Below, piece by piece: positions 1 to 6,909 of a stretch of DNA of 9,053 nucleotides (within the stretch, counting starts at the first letter, position 1; every line of letters begins with the position of its first letter). Made by a program: the position numbers and the translations under genes. The stretch spans positions 1 through 9,053 of the forward strand of contig JAPUKX010000146.1 in NCBI GenBank assembly GCA_027295435.1, read 5' to 3'. Under the pieces are notes generated by a model, which worked only from the letters and a program-made list of their open reading frames with translations, made no database searches and was not told the origin of the DNA. The stretch is from Planctomycetota bacterium. Its GTDB lineage: Bacteria; Planctomycetota; Phycisphaerae; Phycisphaerales; SM1A02.

Positions 1-6
1 GCCGCC

Positions 7-876
7 ATGACCAGCCAGCCCGACCGATGTCGCCGAATCGCTCATCAGCACCTCCAGACGAGCCGGCTATTAGGGGTAGACTTTGTGCCCATCAACCGGG
101 CAGCTATTGGTTCGACCCGCCACTGCGGCGACGTTGGGGAATCAAGCGGGACATCGGGCCCGAGCGGGGCGGCGGTGCGGCCGGGACGGGCAGCGCTCCT
201 TGGAGGCGGGCCGGCTCAGGGCGAGCTGACCTTCGCCACGCCCGATGATCACCACCGGCCGGCCCAGCTGCCTGCCTGCGAGAAGCCCCAGGCCCTTGAA
301 GCGTTGCGGGCTCGCCACGACGGGACCTGTCCGCACTGCACGCAGGCCACAGCACACACCCACACCGTGTTTGGTGAAGGGAACCCCGATGCCGCGCTAA
401 TGTTCATAGGCGAGGCTCCCGGCGAAGAGGAGGACCGCACTGGCCGACCGTTTGTCGGGCGGGCCGGGCGGAAGCTGGATGACATCATCAAGGCGATGGG
501 CTGGCGGCGAGAGGAGGTCTACATCGCCAATGTGCTTAAGAGCCGCCCCCCGGGAAACCGCACCCCGTTGGCCGGCGAAGTGGAAGTCTGCACGGAGTTC
601 CTGGCCGAACAGATTCGCATCATTCGACCCCAGGTGATTGTCGGCCTGGGCAGCCCGGCAACGAAATGGCTGCTGGGCACGAACCAGGGCATTACACGCC
701 TCCGCGGCCAATGGGCGGCCTACACCGACGGCGCGCTTTCCATCCCGGTCATGCCCACGTTTCACACGGCCTATCTGCTGCGAAACTACACGGCTGAGAC
801 TCGCGCCAGGGTGTGGTCAGATATGCAGGCGGTCATGGCTGTGCTGCGACCGCTTGATGCACGCACCGAGCGGTAG
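7..876 (+). CDS. Uracil-DNA glycosylase, family 4-like (SPO1 DNA polymerase-related superfamily)
   Basis: Predicted to remove uracil from DNA by cleaving the N-glycosidic bond, the first step of base-excision repair in the cytoplasm. In the 289-aa product, residues 108-285 hold the catalytic fold: CPHC at 108-111, the motif GEAPGEEED at 135-143 followed by GRPFVG, RPPGNRTP at 180-187, and the C-terminal motif FHTAYLLR with His253. Family 4 enzymes normally carry a [4Fe-4S] cluster on four Cys (CxxC, KCRPP, and a Cys about 16 residues later). Here C108, C111 and C195 are present but the third position is Ser179 (KSRPP, codon AGC at 541-543). The HP of the usual HPxYLLR motif is HT. Residues 1-30 include a plausible folded start (LLGVDFVP), followed by about 70 residues of Gly/Ala/Pro-rich linker. 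The reading frame is open to the window edge, so the true start could lie upstream; no ribosome site is visible in the six bases available. The family call is firm; the cluster state is uncertain. Confidence 0.93.
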   Translation: MTSQPDRCRRIAHQHLQTSRLLGVDFVPINRAAIGSTRHCGDVGESSGTSGPSGAAVRPGRAALLGGGPAQGELTFATPDDHHRPAQLPACEKPQALEALRARHDGTCPHCTQATAHTHTVFGEGNPDAALMFIGEAPGEEEDRTGRPFVGRAGRKLDDIIKAMGWRREEVYIANVLKSRPPGNRTPLAGEVEVCTEFLAEQIRIIRPQVIVGLGSPATKWLLGTNQGITRLRGQWAAYTDGALSIPVMPTFHTAYLLRNYTAETRARVWSDMQAVMAVLRPLDARTER

Positions 877-989
877 GCGAGTTTTTCCCAAATCGCCAAG
901 AACCACAACCGCGGTTGCTACGGAATATCGGGCGTACGGCCAACCCGGACGTAGGCCCTGTGGATGGCCTGACATTGCCCCCCCACATA

Positions 990-1030
990 GAGCCCGTCGT
1001 CGTATCCCATTCGGCGACGGGCTCATTCTT
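990..1030 (+). terminator. Intrinsic terminator after the uracil-DNA glycosylase gene
   Basis: A perfect 10-bp stem (GAGCCCGTCG at 990-999, CGACGGGCTC at 1015-1024) extends inward by three more pairs, one of them G-T, leaving a 9-nt loop. It is followed on the plus strand by ATTCTTTTCT, a T-rich run. This fits Rho-independent termination of transcripts from the glycosylase gene, whose stop is 113 nt upstream. The minus-strand side of the hairpin lacks a T run, so it may only weakly stop the convergent dtd transcript. Confidence 0.75.
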
Positions 1031-1071
1031 TTCTCAACCCCGGCCCCAAGCCCAAGCCCCACGCCTCTGTC

Positions 1072-1515
1072 CTATCTTCGCACGATCAGCGTGACCGGGC
1101 CATCGTTGATGAGGTTCAGCAGCATCATCGCCCCGAACACGCCGGTGGCGACCGGCAATCCGTGCTCGCTGCCCATGCGCCGGGCGACGCGTTCGTAGAG
1201 GCGTCGTCCGAGGTCAGGCTCGGCGGCCTTGACGAAGCTTGGCCGATTGCCTTTCGCACATTCGCCGACCAGGGTGAACTGGCTGATCAACAGCACTTCG
1301 CCGCCGATGTCCGCAACCGAGCGGTTCATCTTTTCCTGCTGGTCAGGAAAGATGCGCAGCTGCGCCAGCTTTTTTGCCATCCAGTCCGCCTGCTGCTCGG
1401 TGTCGCCGCGCTCGATAGCCAGCAGCACGCACAGTCCCCGGCCGATGTGCGCGTGATGGCCGATCGCCTCCACGGTCACCGAAGCTTCACGGACGCGCTG
1501 GAGCACCGCGATCAT
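1072..1515 (-). CDS. dtd: D-aminoacyl-tRNA deacylase
   Basis: Hydrolyses the ester bond of D-aminoacyl-tRNAs (classically D-Tyr-tRNA) and of glycyl-tRNA(Ala), so that non-L residues do not enter protein. It acts in the cytoplasm as a homodimer. The 147-aa product is the usual full length for DTD and matches from end to end. It has the N-terminal QRV..ASVTV strand, the SQFT motif at 78-81, KGNRPSF at 88-94, FGAMM at 127-131 and the cross-subunit Gly-Pro motif NDGPVT at 137-142. These are the residues that form the chiral-proofreading site in the family. The gene lies 111 nt downstream of the MEMO-like gene on the same strand and could be cotranscribed with it. The start codon is ATG; the upstream GAGCTGG is only a weak ribosome site. 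The gene converges with the glycosylase gene at 876. No anomalies. Confidence 0.97.
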   Translation of the reverse strand: MIAVLQRVREASVTVEAIGHHAHIGRGLCVLLAIERGDTEQQADWMAKKLAQLRIFPDQQEKMNRSVADIGGEVLLISQFTLVGECAKGNRPSFVKAAEPDLGRRLYERVARRMGSEHGLPVATGVFGAMMLLNLINDGPVTLIVRR

Positions 1516-1626
1516 GGTTGGTCCAGCTCGTCTGCTTGCTTGAGGCCCCAGGCGAGAGGGAAGCGGGGCAAGCCTGCTGGCGAAACTGGCTGGCGGCCGA
1601 GCATGGCAGATGCCTCGATGCCTTCG

Positions 1627-2895
1627 CTAGAGTAATGCGATGGCCGCGCTGCTGACCATCGCGATCCCCCGTTCGTCATACGCCTGGCGGTAATCGATCA
1701 GCTCAACCGCGTCGGGCTCGGTGAGCATGAGTAGGGCAGCCATATTGCCGATGCTGCACCACCGCGTGGGATTCTTGTTCCACTCGAAGCCGGCAAGGAA
1801 TGTTTCAGGATCGCCGGTAAGGAAATTGGCCAGCATGTCGCGATCGTGCTGCTCCACGTCGATACGGCGTTGCTCGTCTACCGGCCGGGGCTCGCCGAAC
1901 TGCAGCCCGACGTGGCTCAGGTCGCTGGAGGCGATGAAAAGCGTGTCGCCTCCGACCTCATCGAGCGCCTCACGCAGCGCTTCGACTAGCTGTGGCCCGG
2001 TTACCCGCCCGCCGTTGTGCGAATCGTCCTTGATCATCGGGATCAGCGGATCAGGGATCAGGGCCGCCACCAGCGGAACGGTGCCGAAGAAATACTGAAT
2101 CCATGGCAGGTGAAGCTGGATGGAGTGTTCGGCGAGATGGTCGAGCTGGTCGATGACCACCGGCCGTCCCAGGCGCTGAAGAAGTTTTGCAACCACAACG
2201 GTGTCGGCCGGGCACCGCCCGATCGGCGAATCGAAGCCGTATTCTGACAGCACGACGCCGTCGCCGAGCCCGAAATGATTGGTGCCGAGGCTGACGACGC
2301 GATCGGGGGTGTCGAGGCCCTTGAGGCAGCAGTACGCAGCTGCATAGTTGGGCCAGCCGCGCTCATAGTCCAGATGGGGTGCGACGATTCCGATGGCGGG
2401 CGCTGTGAGGTCCGGTGGATCCGTCTGCTGCAAGTAGCCTTCAATCGCCTTGCGGCACTGGGCCTCGGTGTCGCCCATCGCGCGCGACGCGGTGGGGGGA
2501 AATGCGCCTTGGGCGTGCAGCTTGTCCTTCAGGTCAGCCTCGAGTCGCTCGAAGGTGGGGCCCCACAACAGGCCGACCTGATCGAGCCGCCTGGCCAGCT
2601 CGATGACCTGGTTCAGATTGCCGTTGAGCAGGTCCGCGATCTCGGCGATCGACCGTTCGCCGCGGAACTGCTGCATGATCGGCAACGCCTGGGCCGGCAC
2701 AACCAGCGTCTGCCGCACCAACATCGTCGGGTCACGCAGAGCAACGAACGGCTTGCCCTGCTTCACGACGGGCCGCGGCTGAACCGGGCGAAGATGCGGT
2801 CGGCGAATGTGCTCGGGAAGCGCGTCGTGCGTCATTGCTTCGATCACCACGCCAACAGATACGAACGGGTGGGCTGGGGCAGTCTCCTCGGACAT
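1627..2895 (-). CDS. MEMO-like protein (AmmeMemoRadiSam system protein B family) with N-terminal helical domain
   Basis: Member of the MEMO family, related to class III extradiol dioxygenases; the bacterial function is not established. Numbered from the start chosen here (422 aa), residues about 50-155 form a helical region resembling PqqD-like or winged-helix segments (ALRDP...SIAEIADLL...LARRLDQVGLL). The MEMO fold begins near residue 165. Candidate metal ligands align with the human MEMO1 set His49, His81 and Cys244: His174 (APHLDYERG), His207 (GTNHFG) and Cys380 (WCSIGNM). HSIQLHLPW at 257-265 and SSDLSH at 323-328 are also family signatures. The open frame extends upstream to an ATG at 2967, but that start would overlap the TM2-like ORF. 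The ATG at 2895 begins 13 nt after that ORF's stop, and a third ATG at 2835 begins the well-conserved EHIRRPHLRPVQ stretch. No start has a clear ribosome site. The usual partners, AMMECR1 and the radical SAM protein, are not in the window. Confidence 0.9.
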   Translation of the reverse strand: MSEETAPAHPFVSVGVVIEAMTHDALPEHIRRPHLRPVQPRPVVKQGKPFVALRDPTMLVRQTLVVPAQALPIMQQFRGERSIAEIADLLNGNLNQVIELARRLDQVGLLWGPTFERLEADLKDKLHAQGAFPPTASRAMGDTEAQCRKAIEGYLQQTDPPDLTAPAIGIVAPHLDYERGWPNYAAAYCCLKGLDTPDRVVSLGTNHFGLGDGVVLSEYGFDSPIGRCPADTVVVAKLLQRLGRPVVIDQLDHLAEHSIQLHLPWIQYFFGTVPLVAALIPDPLIPMIKDDSHNGGRVTGPQLVEALREALDEVGGDTLFIASSDLSHVGLQFGEPRPVDEQRRIDVEQHDRDMLANFLTGDPETFLAGFEWNKNPTRWCSIGNMAALLMLTEPDAVELIDYRQAYDERGIAMVSSAAIALL

Positions 2896-2908
2896 ATCGA
2901 GGATACTG

Positions 2909-3103
2909 CTATTGGGTCGCCCCGGACAAGGTGCCCGGCGGGGTTTGAGTTGCGGCGGCAATGGCAAACAGGTCGAACCCGGCCCCGAAACGCAGGGGGC
3001 TGCCGCTCATGAGCCGGATCAGGCCGGTCACCCAGCGTGGGACCCGGGGCCTGTACAGTCCCAGAACCCCAAAACCGCTGAGAATCCTGAGAAGATACGT
3101 CAC
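2909..3103 (-). CDS. Small TM2-domain-like protein, divergent or decaying
   Basis: A 64-aa reading frame from GTG at 3103, with AAGGA (3111-3115) seven nt upstream. It aligns without gaps to the pattern of TM2 membrane proteins: two short hydrophobic segments separated by a turn, with GFGVLGLYR at residues 10-18, WVTGLIRLMSG at 23-33 and FDLFAI at 42-47. These match the spacing of the TM2 pattern in which GGFGxHRFYxG is followed by GxxxLLTGG and DLxLI. The hallmark FYxG of the turn is replaced (RFYLG becomes RPRVP), and the second segment carries Arg and Pro, so membrane insertion would be weak. It could be a divergent TM2 protein, a decaying one, or a chance ORF. Its stop lies 13 nt before the MEMO-like start, which suggests coupling. 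In-frame starts extend back to 3268, but those residues look non-coding. Confidence 0.42.
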   Translation of the reverse strand: MTYLLRILSGFGVLGLYRPRVPRWVTGLIRLMSGSPLRFGAGFDLFAIAAATQTPPGTLSGATQ

Positions 3104-3110
3104 TGCTGAG

Positions 3111-3115
3111 TCCTT
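3111..3115 (-). promoter_or_regulatory. Shine-Dalgarno site for the TM2-like ORF
   Basis: AAGGA on the minus strand, seven nt before a GTG at 3101-3103. It decides the short start over the longer in-frame alternatives and is one of the few reasons to believe the small ORF is translated. Confidence 0.4.
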
Positions 3116-3300
3116 CACAGCGCCGATTTGGGCATATCTCCGCCATGATTTCTGGCCGAATCCTGTCACGTGATGTATGTCTTGGTTAGAATATGGGCCT
3201 TCGTACGGTGGTGGTGCCCGGCGATCCTCAGACGCGTAGGGCGGTCGCCGACCCGATGGCGGCGTCAATCGGAGTTTACATCTCTAGAATCTGCACTGGT

Positions 3301-3305
3301 GGGAG
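3301..3305 (+). promoter_or_regulatory. Shine-Dalgarno site for the DUF1573-ankyrin lipoprotein
   Basis: GGGAG lies eight nt before the GTG at 3314. The GTG opens directly into a lipoprotein signal peptide, so this start is preferred over an in-frame ATG at 3170, which would add 48 residues ahead of the signal peptide. Confidence 0.7.
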
Positions 3306-3313
3306 ACTTCATC

Positions 3314-5071
3314 GTGATCAGCTTGAAGCGAAACGTGACGGGTTTGGTATGTCTTGCCATCGCGCTGGCCGTGTGGGGATGCGGGGCGGGTGAGAATCAA
3401 ACGTCAACAGACGTTGAAGGTGGCTCCGGGGGGGCCTCGACGGAGCCTGCGGAAGGAACCGCGGCACAGGCGAATCCTTCGCCCAACGAATCCCCGCTGA
3501 CGGTTGAGGCCACGTCACCTCTTCCGCAGACGACCCTTGGGACCGCCGAGCAAGCTAAGGCGACGACTCGTCCCAACCCCGCCGATCCAGGCAACCCGTC
3601 AACTGCCCCTACCGCCTTGATTGTCATAGTCGAGCCGGCCTCGCTTGACCTGGGCACGGCGGGGGTCAATGAGTCCGCCAAGGGAACCGTTCGGCTGGTC
3701 AACACCGGCGACAAGCCGATGACCATCACTGATTGTAAGAGCTCCTGCGGGTGCACGACGACGAAGTGCCCCAAGGGGCGGAGTTTACAGCCGGGTGAAT
3801 CGGCCGACGTTGAGGTCAGCGTTACTACCGGAGCCAAAGGTCGGGTGATCTCCAAGACCGTCACCTTTATTGTGGAGGGCCAGCCGCCGCTGAGGCTGCC
3901 CGTACGAGTCGAGGTCATCGCCTATGTGTCAATTGAACCGTTGAAGATCAGTCCGGAATCGCTGCCCGATGGACGAATCGTTCTTCGGGCGATTGACGAT
4001 GAGCCGTTCCGCGTCCTGAGCGTGAGCCCGGAGGTTTTCGCGCAGTTCGATGAAGACGCTCGTGTTGAGCACGAGTTGTTTCTACTGTGGGATACGTGGC
4101 GCGACCTGGGCAGTGAACCGAAGCTGAGTTTCACGCTTGATCACCCCAAGGTCAAGCAGGTGCAGACCCTCGTGCGTGATAGCGCCAGATCCCGCATTCT
4201 GGACAAGGCCGCCGCCACCCGTCCGGCCGCAGCCCGGCCGGCGAACACGCTCAAAGGGCTCGACCCGCATTTGTCGGTGGCCCTCAAGAACGGTGATGTC
4301 CAGGCAGTGAACGAGATCCTGGAAAAGGGGACCGATGAGAAGACGCGGGACGACATGTTGGCTGTAGCCTCCAAGTACGGCCGAGTTGAGATGATCCAGA
4401 TCCTGCTTGATGCCGGTGCGAACGTCGAAGCGCCCGATGCGCGCGGGCGAACGCCGCTGATGTCGGCCGTGCAGTCGCGCAACGGCCAGGCGGTTCAAGC
4501 ACTGCTGGCCAACGGGGCCGATGTAAATGCTCACGACCCAGACCGAGGCGGGACCGCGCTGGCGTGGGCGTCGGGGCCGTTCGGCGACCTGGCGATGGTC
4601 CAGGCATTGCTGGCCGCCGGGGCGGACGTCAATGTCTCGGATAAAGGGGGCATGACGCCTCTGTTGTGGGCGGCCGGCTTCGGCGATGTGGCGCGGGTTG
4701 AGACCTTGGTGGAAGCTGGAGCGAATCTCCAGGCCAGCGACAGCACGGGCGGCGCCACGCCGCTGATGTATGCCGCGAGGACCGGGTCGCTCGAATCGCT
4801 GCACGCGCTTCTGAAAGCCGGCGCGGTGCTCCAAGAGAAGGGCCGCCAAGGCAAGACGGCCCTGGCATGGGCCGCGGCGAGGGGCACCCCCCCAAAGCTC
4901 CAGGCCCTCATCGACGCCGGGGCCGATGTCAACGCCCGCGATAGTCGCGGATGGACCCCGCTGGACTATGCTCGCAATCGGCGTGACGCCAGGGGCAAGG
5001 AAATCGTGCAGATTCTTGAGCCGCTGACAGCCCGCGAGGAAGCAGACGCTTCCGAATCGCCGGACGAGTGA
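3314..5071 (+). CDS. Lipoprotein with DUF1573 Ig-like domain and ankyrin repeats
   Basis: A 585-aa protein with no recognised specific function. Residues 1-23 are a lipoprotein signal peptide: K5-R6, a hydrophobic stretch, then a lipobox-like VWGC with Cys23 as the likely lipidated residue. Residues 24-100 are a Ser/Thr/Pro/Glu/Ala-rich linker. Residues about 103-205 are a DUF1573 (ASPM/SPD-2/Hydin-like) Ig fold, with VRLVNTGDKPMTI, the SCGCT hallmark (C145, C147) and LQPGES; extra cysteines C141 and C152 complete a C-x3-C-x-C-x4-C cluster. Residues 206-315 hold a further beta-rich region and a short Ala/Arg-rich linker. Residues 317 to about 570 contain seven or eight ankyrin repeats (GRTPLM, AGADVN, GMTPLL, GKTALAWAA and so on). 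By architecture it is anchored to a membrane and exposed outside the cytoplasm, with two protein-binding modules. It is transcribed divergently from the TM2-like/MEMO-like set. The domain calls are solid; the role is unknown. Confidence 0.9.
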   Translation: MISLKRNVTGLVCLAIALAVWGCGAGENQTSTDVEGGSGGASTEPAEGTAAQANPSPNESPLTVEATSPLPQTTLGTAEQAKATTRPNPADPGNPSTAPTALIVIVEPASLDLGTAGVNESAKGTVRLVNTGDKPMTITDCKSSCGCTTTKCPKGRSLQPGESADVEVSVTTGAKGRVISKTVTFIVEGQPPLRLPVRVEVIAYVSIEPLKISPESLPDGRIVLRAIDDEPFRVLSVSPEVFAQFDEDARVEHELFLLWDTWRDLGSEPKLSFTLDHPKVKQVQTLVRDSARSRILDKAAATRPAAARPANTLKGLDPHLSVALKNGDVQAVNEILEKGTDEKTRDDMLAVASKYGRVEMIQILLDAGANVEAPDARGRTPLMSAVQSRNGQAVQALLANGADVNAHDPDRGGTALAWASGPFGDLAMVQALLAAGADVNVSDKGGMTPLLWAAGFGDVARVETLVEAGANLQASDSTGGATPLMYAARTGSLESLHALLKAGAVLQEKGRQGKTALAWAAARGTPPKLQALIDAGADVNARDSRGWTPLDYARNRRDARGKEIVQILEPLTAREEADASESPDE

Positions 5072-5113
5072 TTCGTACAGCGGGGCCTGGTTCCCGTCCG
5101 GTGAACTCCCGTT

Positions 5114-5195
5114 CGTAGCGACTGGGGGGCAGCGGCCCACCACCGGGCAGGCGGGTTGGGGCGAACAGGGGCCGTCGCGGCTGCCCGCTCCTACG
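5114..5195. repeat. Imperfect inverted repeat, REP-like
   Basis: In the gap between the ankyrin gene and the carboxypeptidase gene, CGTAG (5114-5118) and GGGCAGC (5127-5133) are mirrored by GCTGCCC (5180-5186) and CTACG (5191-5195). GGCCC at 5134-5138 pairs with GGGCC at 5169-5173. Read from the right on the minus strand, the arm is GTAGGAG followed by a GCGG/CCGC mini-hairpin, which resembles the GTAG-headed hairpins of repetitive extragenic palindromes. The left arm is a looser copy in inverted orientation. There is no T run, so it is not a good intrinsic terminator, although the transcript could fold. Only one copy of the pair is visible, so repetition in the genome is unproven. Confidence 0.4.
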
Positions 5196-5260
5196 TTCTA
5201 CACGGCGATGAGACGCTATCATGCGGGCCCTCCATTGGTGCCACACATGGGGTTGTTGAT

Positions 5261-6814
5261 ATGACTACTGCCATCTCTGCGACTTCCTCCACCTCCCGGA
5301 CAGCGACACCGTACGACGAGCTGATCGGCCTGGTGCGAGAGGCCAACCTGCTGGGAGCAACCGCGTCCCTGCTTGGCTGGGACCAGGAAACCATGATGCC
5401 CAGTGGGGGGCTGGCCTATCGAAGTGACCAGCTCGCCCAGTTGGCCCGCATCGGGCACGGCCTGGCCACCGACCCGCGGATCGGCGAGCTTCTGTCGGTG
5501 TGCGAAGCTGATGAAGGTCTAACCGGCGAGGCCACCAGCCTGCCTGCGGTCAACCTCCGCGAGATCCGCCATGAGTACGACCGTCGCACGAAGCTGCCCA
5601 CCGCCTTGGTTGAGGAGTTGGCTCACACCACCAGCCTCGCCCAGCATGAGTGGACCCAAGCCAGGAAGGCCTCAGACTTCGCTCGATTCCGACCCTGGCT
5701 GGAGAAGGTCGTCGATCTGACCAGGCGCAAGGCTCAGTGCTTCGGTTGGCCCCAGGACGGGGAGGCGTGGGACGCCCTGGCGGAGGACTATGAGCCGGGC
5801 TGCACCGCTGCTGAGGTCAAAACGGTCTTCACATCCCTGCGACCGCGCCTGCAAAGCCTCATCAGCGAGCTGTCCGCAAGCTCCAAGAAACCATCGAATG
5901 CTTTCAATGAACTCAAGCTGCCCGTCGAGAAGCAGGAAAGGTTCGTCCGATTCGTCGCCGAGCAGATCGGGTTCGACTTTTCGCGTGGCCGGCTGGATCG
6001 CTCAACCCATCCATTCTGCAGCGGCACGCATTGCAACGATGTGAGGCTGACCACGAGATTTCACGATGCGAACGTCAACGACGCCCTCGGCTCGACGATG
6101 CACGAGTCCGGCCACGGCATCTACGAGCAAGGCTTGCCCGGCGAGCACATTGGCACGCCGATGGGCGCCAGCGTCTCGCTGGGAATCCACGAGAGCCAGA
6201 GCCGAATGTGGGAGAACCAGGTCGGCCGATCGCGGGCGTTCTGGGTCTGGTGCCTCCCGAAGCTCAAGGATTTCTTCGGTTCGGCGGTGAATCGCCAAAG
6301 CCTCGACGAGGTATACGGGGCCGCCAACATCGTCCGGCCTGACTTGATCCGCGTCGAGGCCGATGAGGCGACGTACAACATGCACGTCATGATCCGCTTC
6401 GAGATCGAACGCACCCTGATGAGCGGTGAGCTTGCTGTGGCTGACATCCCCGGCGTGTGGAACGAGAGCTATAAAGACTACCTCGGCGTGGATGTGCCCG
6501 ATGATCGCCGCGGGTGCTTGCAGGACATCCATTGGTCGATGGGCTCAATCGGTTATTTCCCCACGTATACGCTTGGCAACCTCTATTCAGCGCAGTTCTT
6601 TGAGAAGGCGGCCGGGGATATCGCAGACCTGCATCAGCAGTTTGAGCGTGGCGAGTTCGGTCCGTTGCGGGAGTGGCTCAATGCGCAGATCCATGCTCAC
6701 GGCCAGCGCTACCGCGCCGCCGACCTGTGCAGACACGTCACCGGCAAACCGCTCACCGCCGATCCGCTCATGCGGCACCTGGAAGGCAAGCTGCGTCCAC
6801 TGTATGGGCTGTGA
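5261..6814 (+). CDS. Metallocarboxypeptidase, family M32 (Taq carboxypeptidase type)
   Basis: Removes single amino acids from the C-terminus of peptides, usually with broad specificity and not after proline. It is a zinc- or cobalt-dependent cytoplasmic enzyme that works as a dimer in characterised members. The 517-aa product matches the family's usual length of about 500. The metal site is clear: HESGH at 281-285, the HExxH motif, and the third ligand Glu311 in GIHESQSR. The flanking signatures DVRLTTRF, EQGLPGEHIGTPMG and, near the C-terminus, HWSMGSIGYFPTYTLGNLYSAQ are also intact. ATG 5261 is chosen because homology begins soon after it (PYDELIGLVREANLL); an in-frame ATG at 5156 would add 35 residues of unconvincing sequence. 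The ribosome site is weak (GGGG eight nt upstream). The gene is codirectional with the membrane protease 95 nt downstream. No damaged motif. Confidence 0.97.
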   Translation: MTTAISATSSTSRTATPYDELIGLVREANLLGATASLLGWDQETMMPSGGLAYRSDQLAQLARIGHGLATDPRIGELLSVCEADEGLTGEATSLPAVNLREIRHEYDRRTKLPTALVEELAHTTSLAQHEWTQARKASDFARFRPWLEKVVDLTRRKAQCFGWPQDGEAWDALAEDYEPGCTAAEVKTVFTSLRPRLQSLISELSASSKKPSNAFNELKLPVEKQERFVRFVAEQIGFDFSRGRLDRSTHPFCSGTHCNDVRLTTRFHDANVNDALGSTMHESGHGIYEQGLPGEHIGTPMGASVSLGIHESQSRMWENQVGRSRAFWVWCLPKLKDFFGSAVNRQSLDEVYGAANIVRPDLIRVEADEATYNMHVMIRFEIERTLMSGELAVADIPGVWNESYKDYLGVDVPDDRRGCLQDIHWSMGSIGYFPTYTLGNLYSAQFFEKAAGDIADLHQQFERGEFGPLREWLNAQIHAHGQRYRAADLCRHVTGKPLTADPLMRHLEGKLRPLYGL

Positions 6815-6899
6815 TTCGCCTGAACCGTGGGCGGAGATGACGGCGGTGGGCCCCAAAACAGCGGATGGCGTCCGCGGCTTAGCATTGAACATCCTTCGT

Positions 6900-6903
6900 G
6901 GAG
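6900..6903 (+). promoter_or_regulatory. Shine-Dalgarno site for the CPBP protease
   Basis: GGAG lies six nt before ATG 6910. An in-frame GTG at 6898 has no such site and overlaps this one, so the ATG is the better start. Confidence 0.6.
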
Positions 6904-6909
6904 CAGTGG

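Larger units (their letters stand above)
3104..3313. other. Divergent intergenic region with an 8-bp palindrome
   Basis: This gap separates the minus-strand TM2-like/MEMO-like set from the plus-strand lipoprotein, so promoters for both should lie here. It holds the perfect palindrome TCACGTGA at 3166-3173, a possible operator, and TAGAAT hexamers at 3187-3192 and 3285-3290 that resemble -10 elements. Neither has a convincing -35 partner, so I do not assign a promoter. Confidence 0.3.

Noticed and set aside
638..1198. A 186-aa plus-strand ORF running from inside the glycosylase gene to inside dtd.
   Set aside because: It crosses an intrinsic terminator and overlaps two confident genes; composition is typical of an out-of-frame read.
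2275..3012. A 245-aa plus-strand ORF opposite the MEMO-like gene.
   Set aside because: Antisense shadow of a gene with conserved metal-site motifs; no recognisable family.
4082..5143. A 353-aa minus-strand ORF opposite the ankyrin gene.
   Set aside because: It mirrors the ankyrin repeats in antisense and shows no recognisable domain; the plus frame has clear repeats and a signal peptide.
5217..5222. TATCAT hexamer before the carboxypeptidase gene, a possible -10 element.
   Set aside because: No acceptable -35 hexamer lies at the right distance, and a single hexamer is expected by chance.
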